From: Nitrospira sp.
Lineage (GTDB): Bacteria > Nitrospirota > Nitrospiria > Nitrospirales > Nitrospiraceae
DNA length: 64,000 nt
NCBI GenBank assembly: GCA_029194675.1
Contig: JARFXP010000003.1
Span: 496,001-560,000 of the forward strand
Direction of reading: 5' to 3'
Numbering within the stretch: the first letter of the stretch is position 1; each line of letters begins with the position of its first letter. Shown piece after piece: positions 46,919-54,467 of the stretch. A program made the position numbers and the translations under genes. The notes under the pieces are model-generated. The model was not told the DNA's origin. It ran no database searches and saw only the letters and a program-made list of their open reading frames with translations.

Positions 46919-46963
46919 GCGGGGTGAAGGTTGCTTGCCTCCTCCTTCGCCCCGCTCTTTTTT
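46919..46963 (+). terminator. Rho-independent terminator
   Basis: 12-bp stem GCGGGGTGAAGG / CCTTCGCCCCGC (one G-T type pairing), 13-base loop, then TCTTTTTT. It lies 127 bp after the propeller lipoprotein stop. A second small hairpin (CCGAGC...GCTCGG) precedes it at 46889-46912. The whole segment is duplicated at 52798-52906. Confidence 0.8.
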
Positions 46964-46996
46964 CATGCTGGTGAGGTCAGGGGTTGCACGATGTGG

Positions 46997-47344
46997 TTAC
47001 TGCCAACCGCGGATCTGGTAACCGCGCGCGATCAAGCAACGCGTCAGCGCCTGTCGATAGGCTTCCTGTGAAGGCCAGGTCGGGTGAGGATTGTCGACCG
47101 TTCCGAGCACGACACCACTGTCCGTGGTCCCCAGCGGCGGTAGCCAGCGAGGCTGGATACTCACGGGCGCCGCTTGACGGACCTCGGCGCGGCAGGCGCT
47201 GAGATCACGTGAGGCAGTAGCATCTCCGACCGCTAGTGTACGATCACTGCGTTCAAGAATCGGCTGTGGTTGATGGTGGACTGAGGTGCAGGCCGCAATC
47301 AAGGAAAGACAAGTGAGCGTTGTGAATCGAAGTGGTATCCACAT
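46997..47344 (-). CDS. Small lipoprotein of unknown function
   Basis: 115 residues from the ATG at 47344. Signal with lipobox AAC (Cys near 19), then a short domain containing two further cysteines, in SACRAE and TRCLIARGYQIRG. The last stretch (EAYRQALTRCLIARGYQ) resembles the C-terminal part of small bacterial lipoproteins annotated as unknown. It stands convergent to the propeller gene across the terminator. A damaged second copy of its 3' two thirds is at 53102-53340. Confidence 0.5.
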   Translation of the reverse strand: MWIPLRFTTLTCLSLIAACTSVHHQPQPILERSDRTLAVGDATASRDLSACRAEVRQAAPVSIQPRWLPPLGTTDSGVVLGTVDNPHPTWPSQEAYRQALTRCLIARGYQIRGWQ

Positions 47345-47424
47345 GATTCCTGAATGTATTCTATCCCTTGACCTGACTGGTCGCAATGGCGGCGACTACA
47401 CTCGACTCTCTGTCGGCGTGACGG

Positions 47425-48974
47425 CACGCTCCCTAATCTCCAGCTAAGCACGAGACCAGAATTCCCAATATTGTTTTTGAGCGCCTCACGAGCGAGAAAC
47501 TGTATGGCATCGACATTGCGTGATGGTTCACCCAGTGGGTGCATCACCAACCAAGGAGGAGGCCGATGCCTGAGCTGCCGTCTGAACGTCCTCGGCTACC
47601 GTTCGAGATTGATGACCGGATTGATCCGACGCTGGTCACTGCGCATGCGGGGGTGCCGCTGGTGATCGAACTGTTTCGCCGCATGGGAGTGGCGCAGAGC
47701 ATCAATGCCCAGGTCCGGATCAAGCAGCGCCAGCGCGGCTTGGCGCCCGCGCAGTTGGTGGAAACGCTGCTCGCGCTATGGACGGCGGGCGGGGATCGTT
47801 GCCAGGACCTCAAGACGCTGCGTACGGATGTCGCGCTGGCGACGTTGCTGGGCTACGAGTTGCCTGCGGCCACTACGATACGGGACTTCTTGGAGGCGTT
47901 TCATGGGGAGCATCCTCCGTTGTGGCGCACCGGCGAGAAGACGGCCATCCCTGAGGAGTCGGCGCCCCTGGCGGGCGTCGGGGCCGCGAATCGGCGAGTC
48001 CTCGCTGCTGTCCAGCACCAGGCGCCGCAACGCACGGCGACGCTGGATGTGGATGCCACGATTCTGGAAGCCCACAAGCGCACGGCGGCAGTGACGTATG
48101 AGGGCTCGCGGGGCTATCAACCTGTCATCGTCGTCTGGGCCGAGCAGGACCTGATCGTGCACGATGAATTCCGAGATGGGAATGTGCCGGCGGGGTGCGG
48201 CAACGTGCGGGTCCTGGAGCGGGCCGTCGCGAGCCTACCAGCGGGGATCACGCAGACCTTCGTCCGAGGCGATAGCGCCTTGTATGAGCAAGAGGTGCTC
48301 GCGTGGTGTGAGCAGCCCGCGCGCAGAATCGGCTATGCGATCAGTGCCGACATGAGTCCGCCACTACACGCCGAGATCACGCGGCTACCAGAGTGCGCCT
48401 GGCAGTCAGACCGCGACGAGCCGGACGTGATCCGCGAGTGGGCCGAGGTGCCGTACGTGCCTGATGACAAGGACTATCGGAAGGATCGGCCCTGTGTGCG
48501 CCGGTATCTAGCCGTGCGGGTCCGCAAGCGGCAGAGCGACCTGTTTGCCGATGGCAGCACCGTGAAGCATTTCGCGATCGTGACGAACCGGGAGGGGGAC
48601 GGACTCGTCCTGATCCGTTGGCACCGGGAGAAAGCCGGCACCGTCGAACATGTGCATCATGTCTTGAAGAACGAGTTGGCGGCTGCGGCGCTCCCCAGCC
48701 AGAAGTTCGGCGCCAACGCCGCCTGGTTCCGGCTCAACATCCTGACCTACAACCTGCTCAGCGCGTTGAAGCGCCTGGCCTTACCCAGAGATTTGTCGGA
48801 GGCGCGGCCGAAGCGGTTGCGGTTTCTGGTGTTCAATACGGTCGGGACAGTCGTTCATCATGCCCGGCGCACGCTGTTACGGCTCACGTCCACAGTCCAG
48901 CAGGCCCTCATGGCTCTGGCGCGGAGCAAAATCTTGGCTCTCAGCTCCGCTTAGCCGGAGAATAGGGACGCTTG
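47425..48974 (+). mobile_element. IS1380-family insertion sequence
   Basis: About 1.55 kb. Imperfect terminal inverted repeats: left end CACGCTCCCTAATCTCCAGC followed by TAAG (from 47425), right end the complement of CAAGCGTCCCTATTCTCCGG with CTAAG (to 48974). One transposase gene fills the interior. The exact outer bases and target duplication cannot be fixed by eye. The right end lies immediately beside the -35 box of the His-rich gene at 49057. Confidence 0.75.
47566..48954 (+). CDS. IS1380-family transposase
   Basis: 462 residues from the ATG at 47566, which has AAGGAGGAGG upstream (an in-frame ATG at 47539 is less likely). Typical DDE-type IS1380 features: LDVDATILEAHKRTAAVTYE with the first catalytic Asp, the internal QTFVRGDSALYEQEVLAWCE second Asp region, and the C-terminal NAAWFRLNILTYNLLSALKR containing the conserved N-L-x-YN motif. 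The frame is intact and full length, so the element may be active. Confidence 0.9.
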   Translation: MPELPSERPRLPFEIDDRIDPTLVTAHAGVPLVIELFRRMGVAQSINAQVRIKQRQRGLAPAQLVETLLALWTAGGDRCQDLKTLRTDVALATLLGYELPAATTIRDFLEAFHGEHPPLWRTGEKTAIPEESAPLAGVGAANRRVLAAVQHQAPQRTATLDVDATILEAHKRTAAVTYEGSRGYQPVIVVWAEQDLIVHDEFRDGNVPAGCGNVRVLERAVASLPAGITQTFVRGDSALYEQEVLAWCEQPARRIGYAISADMSPPLHAEITRLPECAWQSDRDEPDVIREWAEVPYVPDDKDYRKDRPCVRRYLAVRVRKRQSDLFADGSTVKHFAIVTNREGDGLVLIRWHREKAGTVEHVHHVLKNELAAAALPSQKFGANAAWFRLNILTYNLLSALKRLALPRDLSEARPKRLRFLVFNTVGTVVHHARRTLLRLTSTVQQALMALARSKILALSSA

Positions 48975-49001
48975 ACAGGTATTGTCCTGCTCACCTAGTA
49001 T
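48972..49001 (+). promoter_or_regulatory. Putative promoter of His-rich copy 4, abutting the IS end
   Basis: TTGACA (48972-48977), 18 bases ending CACC, TAGTAT (48996-49001). It matches the promoter proposed at 41117. The first base or two of TTGACA touch the IS terminal repeat, so the insertion lies just at the upstream edge of the promoter. Confidence 0.5.
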
Positions 49002-49056
49002 CTGTTCTTCTTGTATCCATTGTATTTATTGCCTCGGTCTTGTGAGCAGGCCTTCG

Positions 49057-49269
49057 ATGACTGACGCTTTTAGGAAGTTCTTCTCAATCACACTCGTACT
49101 CTGCTTTCTTGCAATCGGCGGTTTGGCCCAAGCTCAAGCAGCTGAACACGCCGGACACCATGCGCAACATCAATCTGCAACACACGGGACGCTGCTCTGT
49201 TCTTGGATGTGTACCGCCTGTACGGTTCTCGACCGTGCTGTCGTTTTAATTCAGGCAGACTCTCCCTAG
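49057..49269 (+). CDS. Small exported His-rich C-x-W-x-C protein, copy 4 (truncated)
   Basis: 70 residues from the ATG at 49057. Nearly identical to copy 1 (41218) over GGLAQAQAAEHAGHHAQHQS and LLCSWMC, with a DNA stretch of about 59 bp identical in the centre, so it is a recent duplicate. It ends early at VVLIQADSP and lacks the Pro-rich linker and RAPP tail. The adjacent sequence shows only weak echoes of the missing part. It has an extra CTAC after the motif (Cys52, Cys55). It may be degraded, though the signal and metal-binding part are intact. Confidence 0.5.
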   Translation: MTDAFRKFFSITLVLCFLAIGGLAQAQAAEHAGHHAQHQSATHGTLLCSWMCTACTVLDRAVVLIQADSP

Positions 49270-49384
49270 TTTTTATTGGTGACCGGCCCAAAGCAGCATC
49301 CTGGTCCGTCTACAACTCATTCGTAGGTTGTAGAACCGGAAACATGGGTGAATCTGCAGAAAGGATCCGCAGTCCCTTGCGGAG

Positions 49385-49699
49385 ATGAAACGGTTCATGT
49401 TCAGGTTGATTCTCGGTCTCACAGGGGTCTTCTTCTCGATGTCCGGCGTTTGGACGACAGATGTGTCGTGTGGATCGGTCACCTATGTTGTCATCGTCGG
49501 CTCTGAACAATGGGCCTCGCCAAAGGGCCTGTTAACCGTAAACGCCCCCTAATAACTACTTCTCAGGAGACATGATCAAAAGTCAGCGGGTGTTCGAGGG
49601 ACAGCTGAAGTGGAATCAACAGCCCAGATTGGGCGTGGTCAAGCCGCTGGTCAGGCTTCGTTCCATCAAACCTATGAGCGTATTCCACAAAGGAAAAGC
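49385..49699 (+). pseudogene. Wrecked third copy of the CGAVxC barrel gene
   Basis: Begins MKRFMFRLILGLTGVFFSMS and DVSCGSVTYVVIVGSEQWAS, the signal peptide and N-terminal motif of the barrel family, with Tyr instead of the second Cys; it stops at TAA 49550-49552 after 55 codons. From about 49600, frame ESTAQIGRGQAAGQASFHQT then YERIPQRKS reproduces a piece from the middle of the family (LGRG, YQTYEILPHRL). About 140 residues between them and the whole C-terminal half are missing. The second piece runs in frame into tonB. Confidence 0.7.
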
Positions 49700-50575
49700 A
49701 TGACATCGACAGATGAAAACCGATTCTTTGTTCCAGCCTGGGGCATTTCGCTGGCCCTGCATGGAGTGGTGGTTGCCTTAGCACTGGCTTTTGCCGCACA
49801 GGTCAAACCAGTCTTGCAGAAGGACTTGTTCCAGTGGGACGTGGCGTTGGTGGAGTCGGCGAAGTCTGAATCCATCCCGGAACAAGCTCAATCAGTCGTG
49901 ACGCCGGAACAGCTATCGGCGAAGGTCATGCCTCAGCCACGTCTCAAACGAGTGACAGAGGCATCTCAGGCGGTAAGACCATTGGAGCAGAAAATCGAGC
50001 CGCCGCCACCGACGATCGAACCGGTACAAACGCTCGAACAGAAGGTGGAAAGCCCTCAGCCTCGCGAAGAACCGATGGAACAACGTATTGTCGAGAGCGC
50101 TGAATCGAAGGTCGAGCCTGCCGTAGAGACGAAGGAACCAGTTGCGGTTGCAGCAGCTCCTACGCCATCGCATGAGGCTGTCACCCAACAAGAGGCACCT
50201 GCAGAATCCTCGTCACAGGAAGCTCGCGTGGATACCGCGCCGGTGGAGGTGGCTAAGGCTCCGGCGCCCGGTCCGGAAACGAAGGTGGATCATCGGTGGT
50301 TGGCCGAGTCGCTGTGGCGGCGGGTGGCCGAGCTCAAGCGCTATCCGAATCAGGCTCGCATGAACGGCCAAGAAGGGAAAGTGGTCTTGAAAGCCATCAT
50401 TCGATCGGACGGCCATTTGGCCGACGTATCCGTCCAGAAGAGTTCTGGACATAGCGTACTTGATGACGCGGCGATCGAGACGGTGAAATTGGCCTGTCCA
50501 CTCCATATGAAGCATGCCATCGGAAAGCCGCAGATCGTCGTGAGTCTTCCGATCGTGTATAGTCTAGCCAATTAG
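49700..50575 (+). CDS. tonB: TonB-family energy transducer
   Basis: 291 residues from the ATG at 49700 with AAAGGAAAAGC upstream; the frame is open 30 codons further through the barrel remnant. N-terminal helix about 11-32 (WGISLALHGVVVALALAFAA), then a long Pro/Glu/Val-rich spacer across the periplasm (about 45-200), and a TonB C-terminal domain: RRVAELKRYPNQARMNGQEG, VVLKAIIRSDGHLADVSVQK and DDAAIETVKLACPLHM. It transmits proton-motive force to outer-membrane receptors. No ExbB/ExbD or TonB-dependent receptor lies in the window. A fragment of a near-identical tonB occurs at 52993. Confidence 0.88.
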   Translation: MTSTDENRFFVPAWGISLALHGVVVALALAFAAQVKPVLQKDLFQWDVALVESAKSESIPEQAQSVVTPEQLSAKVMPQPRLKRVTEASQAVRPLEQKIEPPPPTIEPVQTLEQKVESPQPREEPMEQRIVESAESKVEPAVETKEPVAVAAAPTPSHEAVTQQEAPAESSSQEARVDTAPVEVAKAPAPGPETKVDHRWLAESLWRRVAELKRYPNQARMNGQEGKVVLKAIIRSDGHLADVSVQKSSGHSVLDDAAIETVKLACPLHMKHAIGKPQIVVSLPIVYSLAN

Positions 50576-50654
50576 TGCATGGAGTGAAGCTGAAACTCAT
50601 TATAGATAGTGAAGGATCGGTCGCCCCGGTGCGGGATGTTCTTGAAGGTATGAA

Positions 50655-50960
50655 ATGAAACGTTGGTTCGCACCATGTGTCGTTGGGATAGTTCTGCTCT
50701 ACACCGCCCTCGCATTGGGGGCAGCAGGTTGTCTCTTCATGCCCAGAGAAGAGCACGGGCATGCTCACCACGCTCCGTCTCATGCCGGGCACTCCACGCT
50801 TTGTGCCTGGGCTTGCCAAGTCAACCCGACGGTCAGTCTTCCGACTGCTGCGCCAGTGCTCGCAGGCTTTATTTTGGTGGCGATGCAGCGGTTGGTGACT
50901 GCACTATCACAAGCCCTTCTCTTGTCCGATGTTTCTCGTTCCCGAGCGCCTCCTCAGTGA
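50655..50960 (+). CDS. Small exported His-rich C-x-W-x-C protein, copy 5
   Basis: 101 residues from the ATG at 50655. Hydrophobic N-terminal helix 8-29 that may be an anchor or a lipoprotein-type signal (GAAGC at 22-26). Then EEHGHAHHAPSHAGHSTLCA with Cys50-Ala-Trp-Ala-Cys54, a hydrophobic stretch at about 60-90, and the C-terminal RAPPQ (97-101). The architecture matches the other copies, with the second hydrophobic part stronger. It lies 80 bp after tonB. Confidence 0.6.
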   Translation: MKRWFAPCVVGIVLLYTALALGAAGCLFMPREEHGHAHHAPSHAGHSTLCAWACQVNPTVSLPTAAPVLAGFILVAMQRLVTALSQALLLSDVSRSRAPPQ

Positions 50961-51188
50961 CCCTCCTCTAGATTCGAATCGGTCGTATGCAGTTACCGGC
51001 GTCGGCAGCCCAGCAGGGCTGTGCGTCGTACTGTGTCCCTTCAATAATCTGCTTGAGTGAGGAGTGGGCAATCATGTCTGAACTGACAGCTGTTTCTCCA
51101 TGAGCATATGTGCTTGCGATTGTGGTGCAGCGCGGGACAGAGACGGGGTTTCCATGGGCGGGATGACCAACTCAACGGAGGTGTCGTT

Positions 51189-51407
51189 ATGAACAAATCA
51201 CTCTTGCGCGTAGACGAGGCGGCAGAATATTTGAGTGTAAGCCGATGGACGATCTACCGATGGGTGGAAGAGGGCAAGTTGCGGGGGGCCAAGATCGGGA
51301 AGGGCAGTCTGCGCATTTTTAATGAGTCGGTTCAATGCTTGATCCAGAAGACCGAGGTCCTCAGTGACGGCACGTTGTCTGGCTCCATCCGTCACCGTAC
51401 GCCGTGA
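51189..51407 (+). CDS. Excisionase/MerR-like helix-turn-helix protein
   Basis: 72 residues from the ATG at 51189 with GGAGGTG upstream. The DNA-binding domain covers nearly the entire protein: LRVDEAAEYLSVSRWTIYRW then VEEGKLRGAKIGKGSLRIFN, the classic excisionase (PF12728) layout. It could regulate adjacent genes or be a leftover of a mobile element. It sits between a His-rich gene and the smbP-like gene, so a regulator of this metal cluster is a fair inference. Confidence 0.8.
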   Translation: MNKSLLRVDEAAEYLSVSRWTIYRWVEEGKLRGAKIGKGSLRIFNESVQCLIQKTEVLSDGTLSGSIRHRTP

Positions 51408-51890
51408 CACACCATTGCCATCCGTCGGCCCGAGGGACGCCCGTCATCGGACCTAAAGGCTGAGGAGATGTGATTTATGGAAGGGCGCAAAGAAGTCGTC
51501 CAATATGCTTGGCCTTATGCTATGTGAGCCGATCGCGGTGCCGACCGCTCTCTGCCGGGTCGGGATATTCTGTAGCATCGGTCGGCAACGATCAGTAGAC
51601 GGCTGAGCATCAAAGACGTAGCAGTAAAGTGTGCGGATGAGAGGCCGGGCGTTCATTGTCGATCAAGAGCAGGGTCCGAGTTTGACGGCCTCCTCTCTTG
51701 GACCATCGCGGGGCGCGGGTTTGCACCCTCAACCTCTACCCCGCATTTTTCTGTCGCAAGGTGCGTCGATGGTGTTGTCGGATACGGCGCGCGCGTTGAG
51801 CGTTCAACCGGAACCGGGCTATGAGAGGCGAGTCGAGAGGAAAGAGAGCGGGGCGACTATCATTCATATCTTGCCAAGGAGGAATGTTTC
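51408..51890. other. Gene-free stretch before smbP
   Basis: About 480 bp. It contains a terminator-like hairpin at 51708-51750. An 87-codon frame across it is rejected because it would run through that hairpin and is rich in Arg, Gly and Pro. The ribosome binding site of the next gene (AAGGAGGA) lies at the right end. Confidence 0.45.
51708..51750 (+). terminator. Terminator-like hairpin
   Basis: GCGGGG, then an inner GGGT-TTGC-ACCC hairpin, then CCCCGC and ATTTTT. Compound stem with a wide outer loop, so weaker than the one at 46919; it resembles that element in its GCGGGG/CCCCGC arms. Confidence 0.5.
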
Positions 51891-52196
51891 ATGACACGGA
51901 CAAGAACGGGCAACATGATCGGCGTATTTGTGCTCGTATGTGGATTGACCTTGATGCCGGCGTTGTCGCTGGCCGGGAAAGGCGATGAGCATTCTCAGGA
52001 AGTGATCAAGCACGCCAAGGAAGGAATCGCGCATACGAAGGAAGCAATCCACCACATCGAAGAGTCCGTCAAGGGGACCGGCGATGCGCATGCCAAGGAG
52101 GCGTTGGAGCATGCCAAAGAAGCCATCAAACACGCAGAAGAATCCATCGCTCATGCTGAGATGGGGGCAAAGCAGTCGAAGGAGAAGCAGAAATAG
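51891..52196 (+). CDS. SmbP-like small metal-binding protein
   Basis: 101 residues from the ATG at 51891 with an ideal ribosome binding site. Signal peptide 1-28, then seven-residue-spaced His repeats: EVIKHAKEGIAHTKEAIHHI, EALEHAKEAIKHAEESIAHA, separated by SVKGTGDAH. This is the layout of SmbP from Nitrosomonas europaea, a periplasmic four-helix protein that binds several copper (and other metal) ions. It likely buffers copper in the periplasm. It contains no cysteine. Placement among the His/Cys-rich proteins supports the metal reading of the island. Confidence 0.8.
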   Translation: MTRTRTGNMIGVFVLVCGLTLMPALSLAGKGDEHSQEVIKHAKEGIAHTKEAIHHIEESVKGTGDAHAKEALEHAKEAIKHAEESIAHAEMGAKQSKEKQK

Positions 52197-52362
52197 ACAA
52201 GAAGTGTCGCTGGGAGTGTGCGTGATAAGGTCATCAGCTTGAGCACAAAACGCTCATAGCTCTCATGAGCCATCCGCCACTCTTATTGATCTGATTGTCG
52301 CCTTGGTGAGCAAACATCGGTAAACGGCACGTCATCAGCCATGCAAGGGAGATAACAGAGTA

Positions 52363-52719
52363 GTGAGGTGTATTCATTCCAGTGCATCCCGATGTTGTCT
52401 GAGCCTTGCCGGGCTCATGACCATGGTTTATGGCGCGTTGCTCGTGATGGCTACATGGTGCACACTGACTCATGCGGACCGGTCTCAGAGTCATCAGCAC
52501 CATCATAGTGAGGAAGGATCATCCGATAAGAACTTACTCTGCGCATGGGCTTGCCAGGCAACAACAGATGCTGCCGAAGGAAGCGGGTCTCCGCCGACTG
52601 CCACGGACCTGATGGGCGGGCCTGGCGATATCACTTTCAGTCGATTGTGTCTTTTGCAACCATTGTCCGGCGCTCAGACTCGTGCCCCTCCATCCACTCT
52701 CTTCGCCAGGCTTGGATAA
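52363..52719 (+). CDS. Small exported His-rich C-x-W-x-C protein, copy 6
   Basis: 118 residues from a GTG at 52363 preceded by AGGGAGATAACAG; an internal ATG at 52417 is an alternative. Helix about 13-37, His cluster QSHQHHHSEEGSSDK at 42-56, then LLCAWACQ (Cys60, Trp62, Cys64), a linker and the C-terminal RAPP at 107-110. The order of motifs is identical to copies 1, 2 and 5. It follows smbP by 167 bp. The function is unknown; metal binding inferred. Confidence 0.55.
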   Translation: MRCIHSSASRCCLSLAGLMTMVYGALLVMATWCTLTHADRSQSHQHHHSEEGSSDKNLLCAWACQATTDAAEGSGSPPTATDLMGGPGDITFSRLCLLQPLSGAQTRAPPSTLFARLG

Positions 52720-52797
52720 GCGATAGCCAATAGGTTCACTCTACACGCTTCTGCTTATTGAGCTTCGGCGCATCCACGTAACAACGAAAATCGTTGT

Positions 52798-52906
52798 GTG
52801 TTGTCCGAGCAGGCGACCCTCCGGCTCGGACCAAGCGCGGGGTGAAGGTTGCTGCCTCCTCCTTCGCCCCGCACTTTTTTCATGCTGGCGAGATGGAGGG
52901 TTGCTT
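52798..52906 (+). repeat. Second copy of the terminator segment
   Basis: Matches 46884-46985 almost base for base (GCTCGGACCAAGCGCGGGGT and so on), including the GCGGGGTGAAGG / CCTTCGCCCCGC stem at 52837-52872 and the T-run to 52879. Here it may end transcription of copy 6. It marks the left edge of a mosaic of duplicated fragments. Confidence 0.75.
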
Positions 52907-52992
52907 GGCGGCATACGAACGGTCATAAATGAGCTATGACATTGCCGGATGGTGATCGCCTCCTCTCTCCCGTCGGTGACATTCATTGCGCA

Positions 52993-53095
52993 TGTATGCA
53001 GTGGTGGTCAGCTTGGCGCTTGCGTTTGTCGCTCAGGTCAAACCCGCCTTGCACGAGGATATGTTTCAGTGGGACATAGCATTGGTGGAAGCGAA
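52993..53095 (+). pseudogene. Fragment of a second tonB
   Basis: About 100 bp reading VVVSLALAFVAQVKPALHED and MFQWDIALVEAK, matching residues 22-55 of the intact tonB at 49700 with several differences. Neither start nor C-terminus is present. Confidence 0.7.
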
Positions 53096-53101
53096 GACTT
53101 A

Positions 53102-53340
53102 TTACTGCCAACCGCGGATCTGATAACCGCGCGCGATCAAGCAACGCGTCAGCGCCTGTCGATAGGCTTCCTGTGAAGGCCAGGTCGGGTGAGGATTGTC
53201 GACCGTTCCGAGCACGACACCACTGTCCGTGACCCCCAGCGGCGGTAGCCAGCGAGGCTGGATAGTCACTGGCGCCGCAGAACCGAGGTCGCGTGAGGCG
53301 GTAGGATCTCCAACCCTAGTGGACGATCAATGCGTTCCAG
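53102..53340 (-). pseudogene. Fragment of the small lipoprotein gene
   Basis: Near-identical to 46994-47235 on the same strand sense: ACTGCCAACCGCGGATCTG and about 180 bp more, then a more diverged part with a deletion near 53280. It lacks the signal-peptide end and is interrupted. In the intact locus this sequence directly follows the terminator segment; here a tonB fragment has come between them. Confidence 0.75.
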
Positions 53341-53718
53341 AAAAGGTTACTGAGCCATCCAGCTCTCCTGTAACGGTCATAAATGTGCCGGGCGGGACCG
53401 TCGCCGGGTCAAGAAATTCTCTCTGCAGGGCCACGAACGGCCTTCAGACTTGCTAAGGCCCATCGTTGGCTGAGATGAAGGGGTAGGGGCAGTTGCAGAA
53501 TTTCGATCCTGGTTCCCCTCTTCAATCGTCTCGCACCCAATACCTTCCCCCCGGAAAGGTACTGACTGCCCGTTGAATGTTTTCGGCGCCGCTTTCACCT
53601 GCGTATAGGTGATTTGAGGAGTGCCGGCAGACTGTTGGTCGGCCTGCTTGCCCTTCGATGCACAGCCGAGCGCGATCAACAGCATCGACGTCATCAACGC
53701 ATACCGAAGTTTCAGCAT
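53327..53718 (-). pseudogene. Slp-family lipoprotein with two frameshifts
   Basis: From the ATG at 53718: signal with lipobox ALGC, then ITYTQVKAAPKTFNGQSVPF as in Slp outer-membrane lipoproteins. The frame then changes near 53530 (RGTRIEILQLPLPLHLSQRW in another frame) and again near 53425 (EFLDPATVPPGTFMTVTGEL in the third). All three pieces in order make a complete Slp protein, so the gene was lost by two small indels. Its end overlaps the duplicated lipoprotein fragment. Confidence 0.7.
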
Positions 53719-53797
53719 GGCGCGATTATAACAAACGGCAATGAACCTCATCATCCGCTATAATGACAGCGGGCAATTACCGGGAAAGGAGAATCAG

Positions 53798-54451
53798 ATG
53801 AATCGTTCGCAGAAGTGGATGAGGAGACTTGTCGTGCTGGTCGGAGCCGTATGGTTGCTGACCGTGCCGTTCAACGCGATGGCGGCCAAACCAGAATTGA
53901 AGGGAAAATTCGAAATACTCAAGGACGAGCCGTCGACGCATCAGCCGGGGAAGGTGAAGGTCGTCGAGTTTGCGGACTTCTACTGCCCGCATTGCCATCA
54001 TTTCGAGGAAACCGGGGTGCCGCTCCTCCTGAAAGAGTTCGGAAACAAGGTGGACATCACGATGGTCGGATTCCCCGTCATCCCGGGGAAGCTGCCGACC
54101 GCGTTTGATATGTATGAACAGGCCAAGATGATGGGGAAAGGCGACCAAATGCGGGCGATCTTGTTCCGCACGATCCACAAGGACAAGGTTGACGGTGTGC
54201 TGGATCGCTCCATACGTGCCTTGCTGATCAAAGAAGCCGGCTTGGACGTCGCGGCGTTCGAAGCAGGGCTGGAGAGTGGAAAGCCGGCCAGGTTGTTCGA
54301 AGAAGGTCGTCGATGGGGAGAGCGGATCAAGGTGTCGTCTACACCGTCGCTACTGCTGGACGGGAACATCAAAGTCGATGGTGCCAACATGACGCCTGAA
54401 AACGTTGTAACCATCATCCGGAGCATCCTCGATGCCGACGCAAAGAAGTGA
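53798..54451 (+). CDS. DsbA-like thiol-disulfide oxidoreductase
   Basis: 217 residues from the ATG at 53798 with AAAGGAG upstream. Signal peptide 1-29. Thioredoxin fold with active site CPHC at 63-66 (FADFYCPHCHHFEETG), a helical insertion, and cis-Pro in SSTPSLLLDG. It should act as a periplasmic disulfide oxidase or isomerase. It is directly upstream (16 bp) of the Cys-rich sigma factor, hence probably co-transcribed, and its substrates may include the Cys-rich proteins of this island. Confidence 0.87.
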   Translation: MNRSQKWMRRLVVLVGAVWLLTVPFNAMAAKPELKGKFEILKDEPSTHQPGKVKVVEFADFYCPHCHHFEETGVPLLLKEFGNKVDITMVGFPVIPGKLPTAFDMYEQAKMMGKGDQMRAILFRTIHKDKVDGVLDRSIRALLIKEAGLDVAAFEAGLESGKPARLFEEGRRWGERIKVSSTPSLLLDGNIKVDGANMTPENVVTIIRSILDADAKK

Positions 54452-54467
54452 TCCGTGAGGAGTTAGG

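Noticed and set aside
50968-50985. GATTCGAATC resembling a tRNA T-loop
   Set aside because: No acceptor stem, anticodon arm or CCA-proximal pairing around it; I found no tRNA or rRNA in the window.
51631-51894. 87-codon open frame before smbP
   Set aside because: It crosses a terminator-like hairpin and overlaps the ribosome binding site of smbP; composition looks non-coding.
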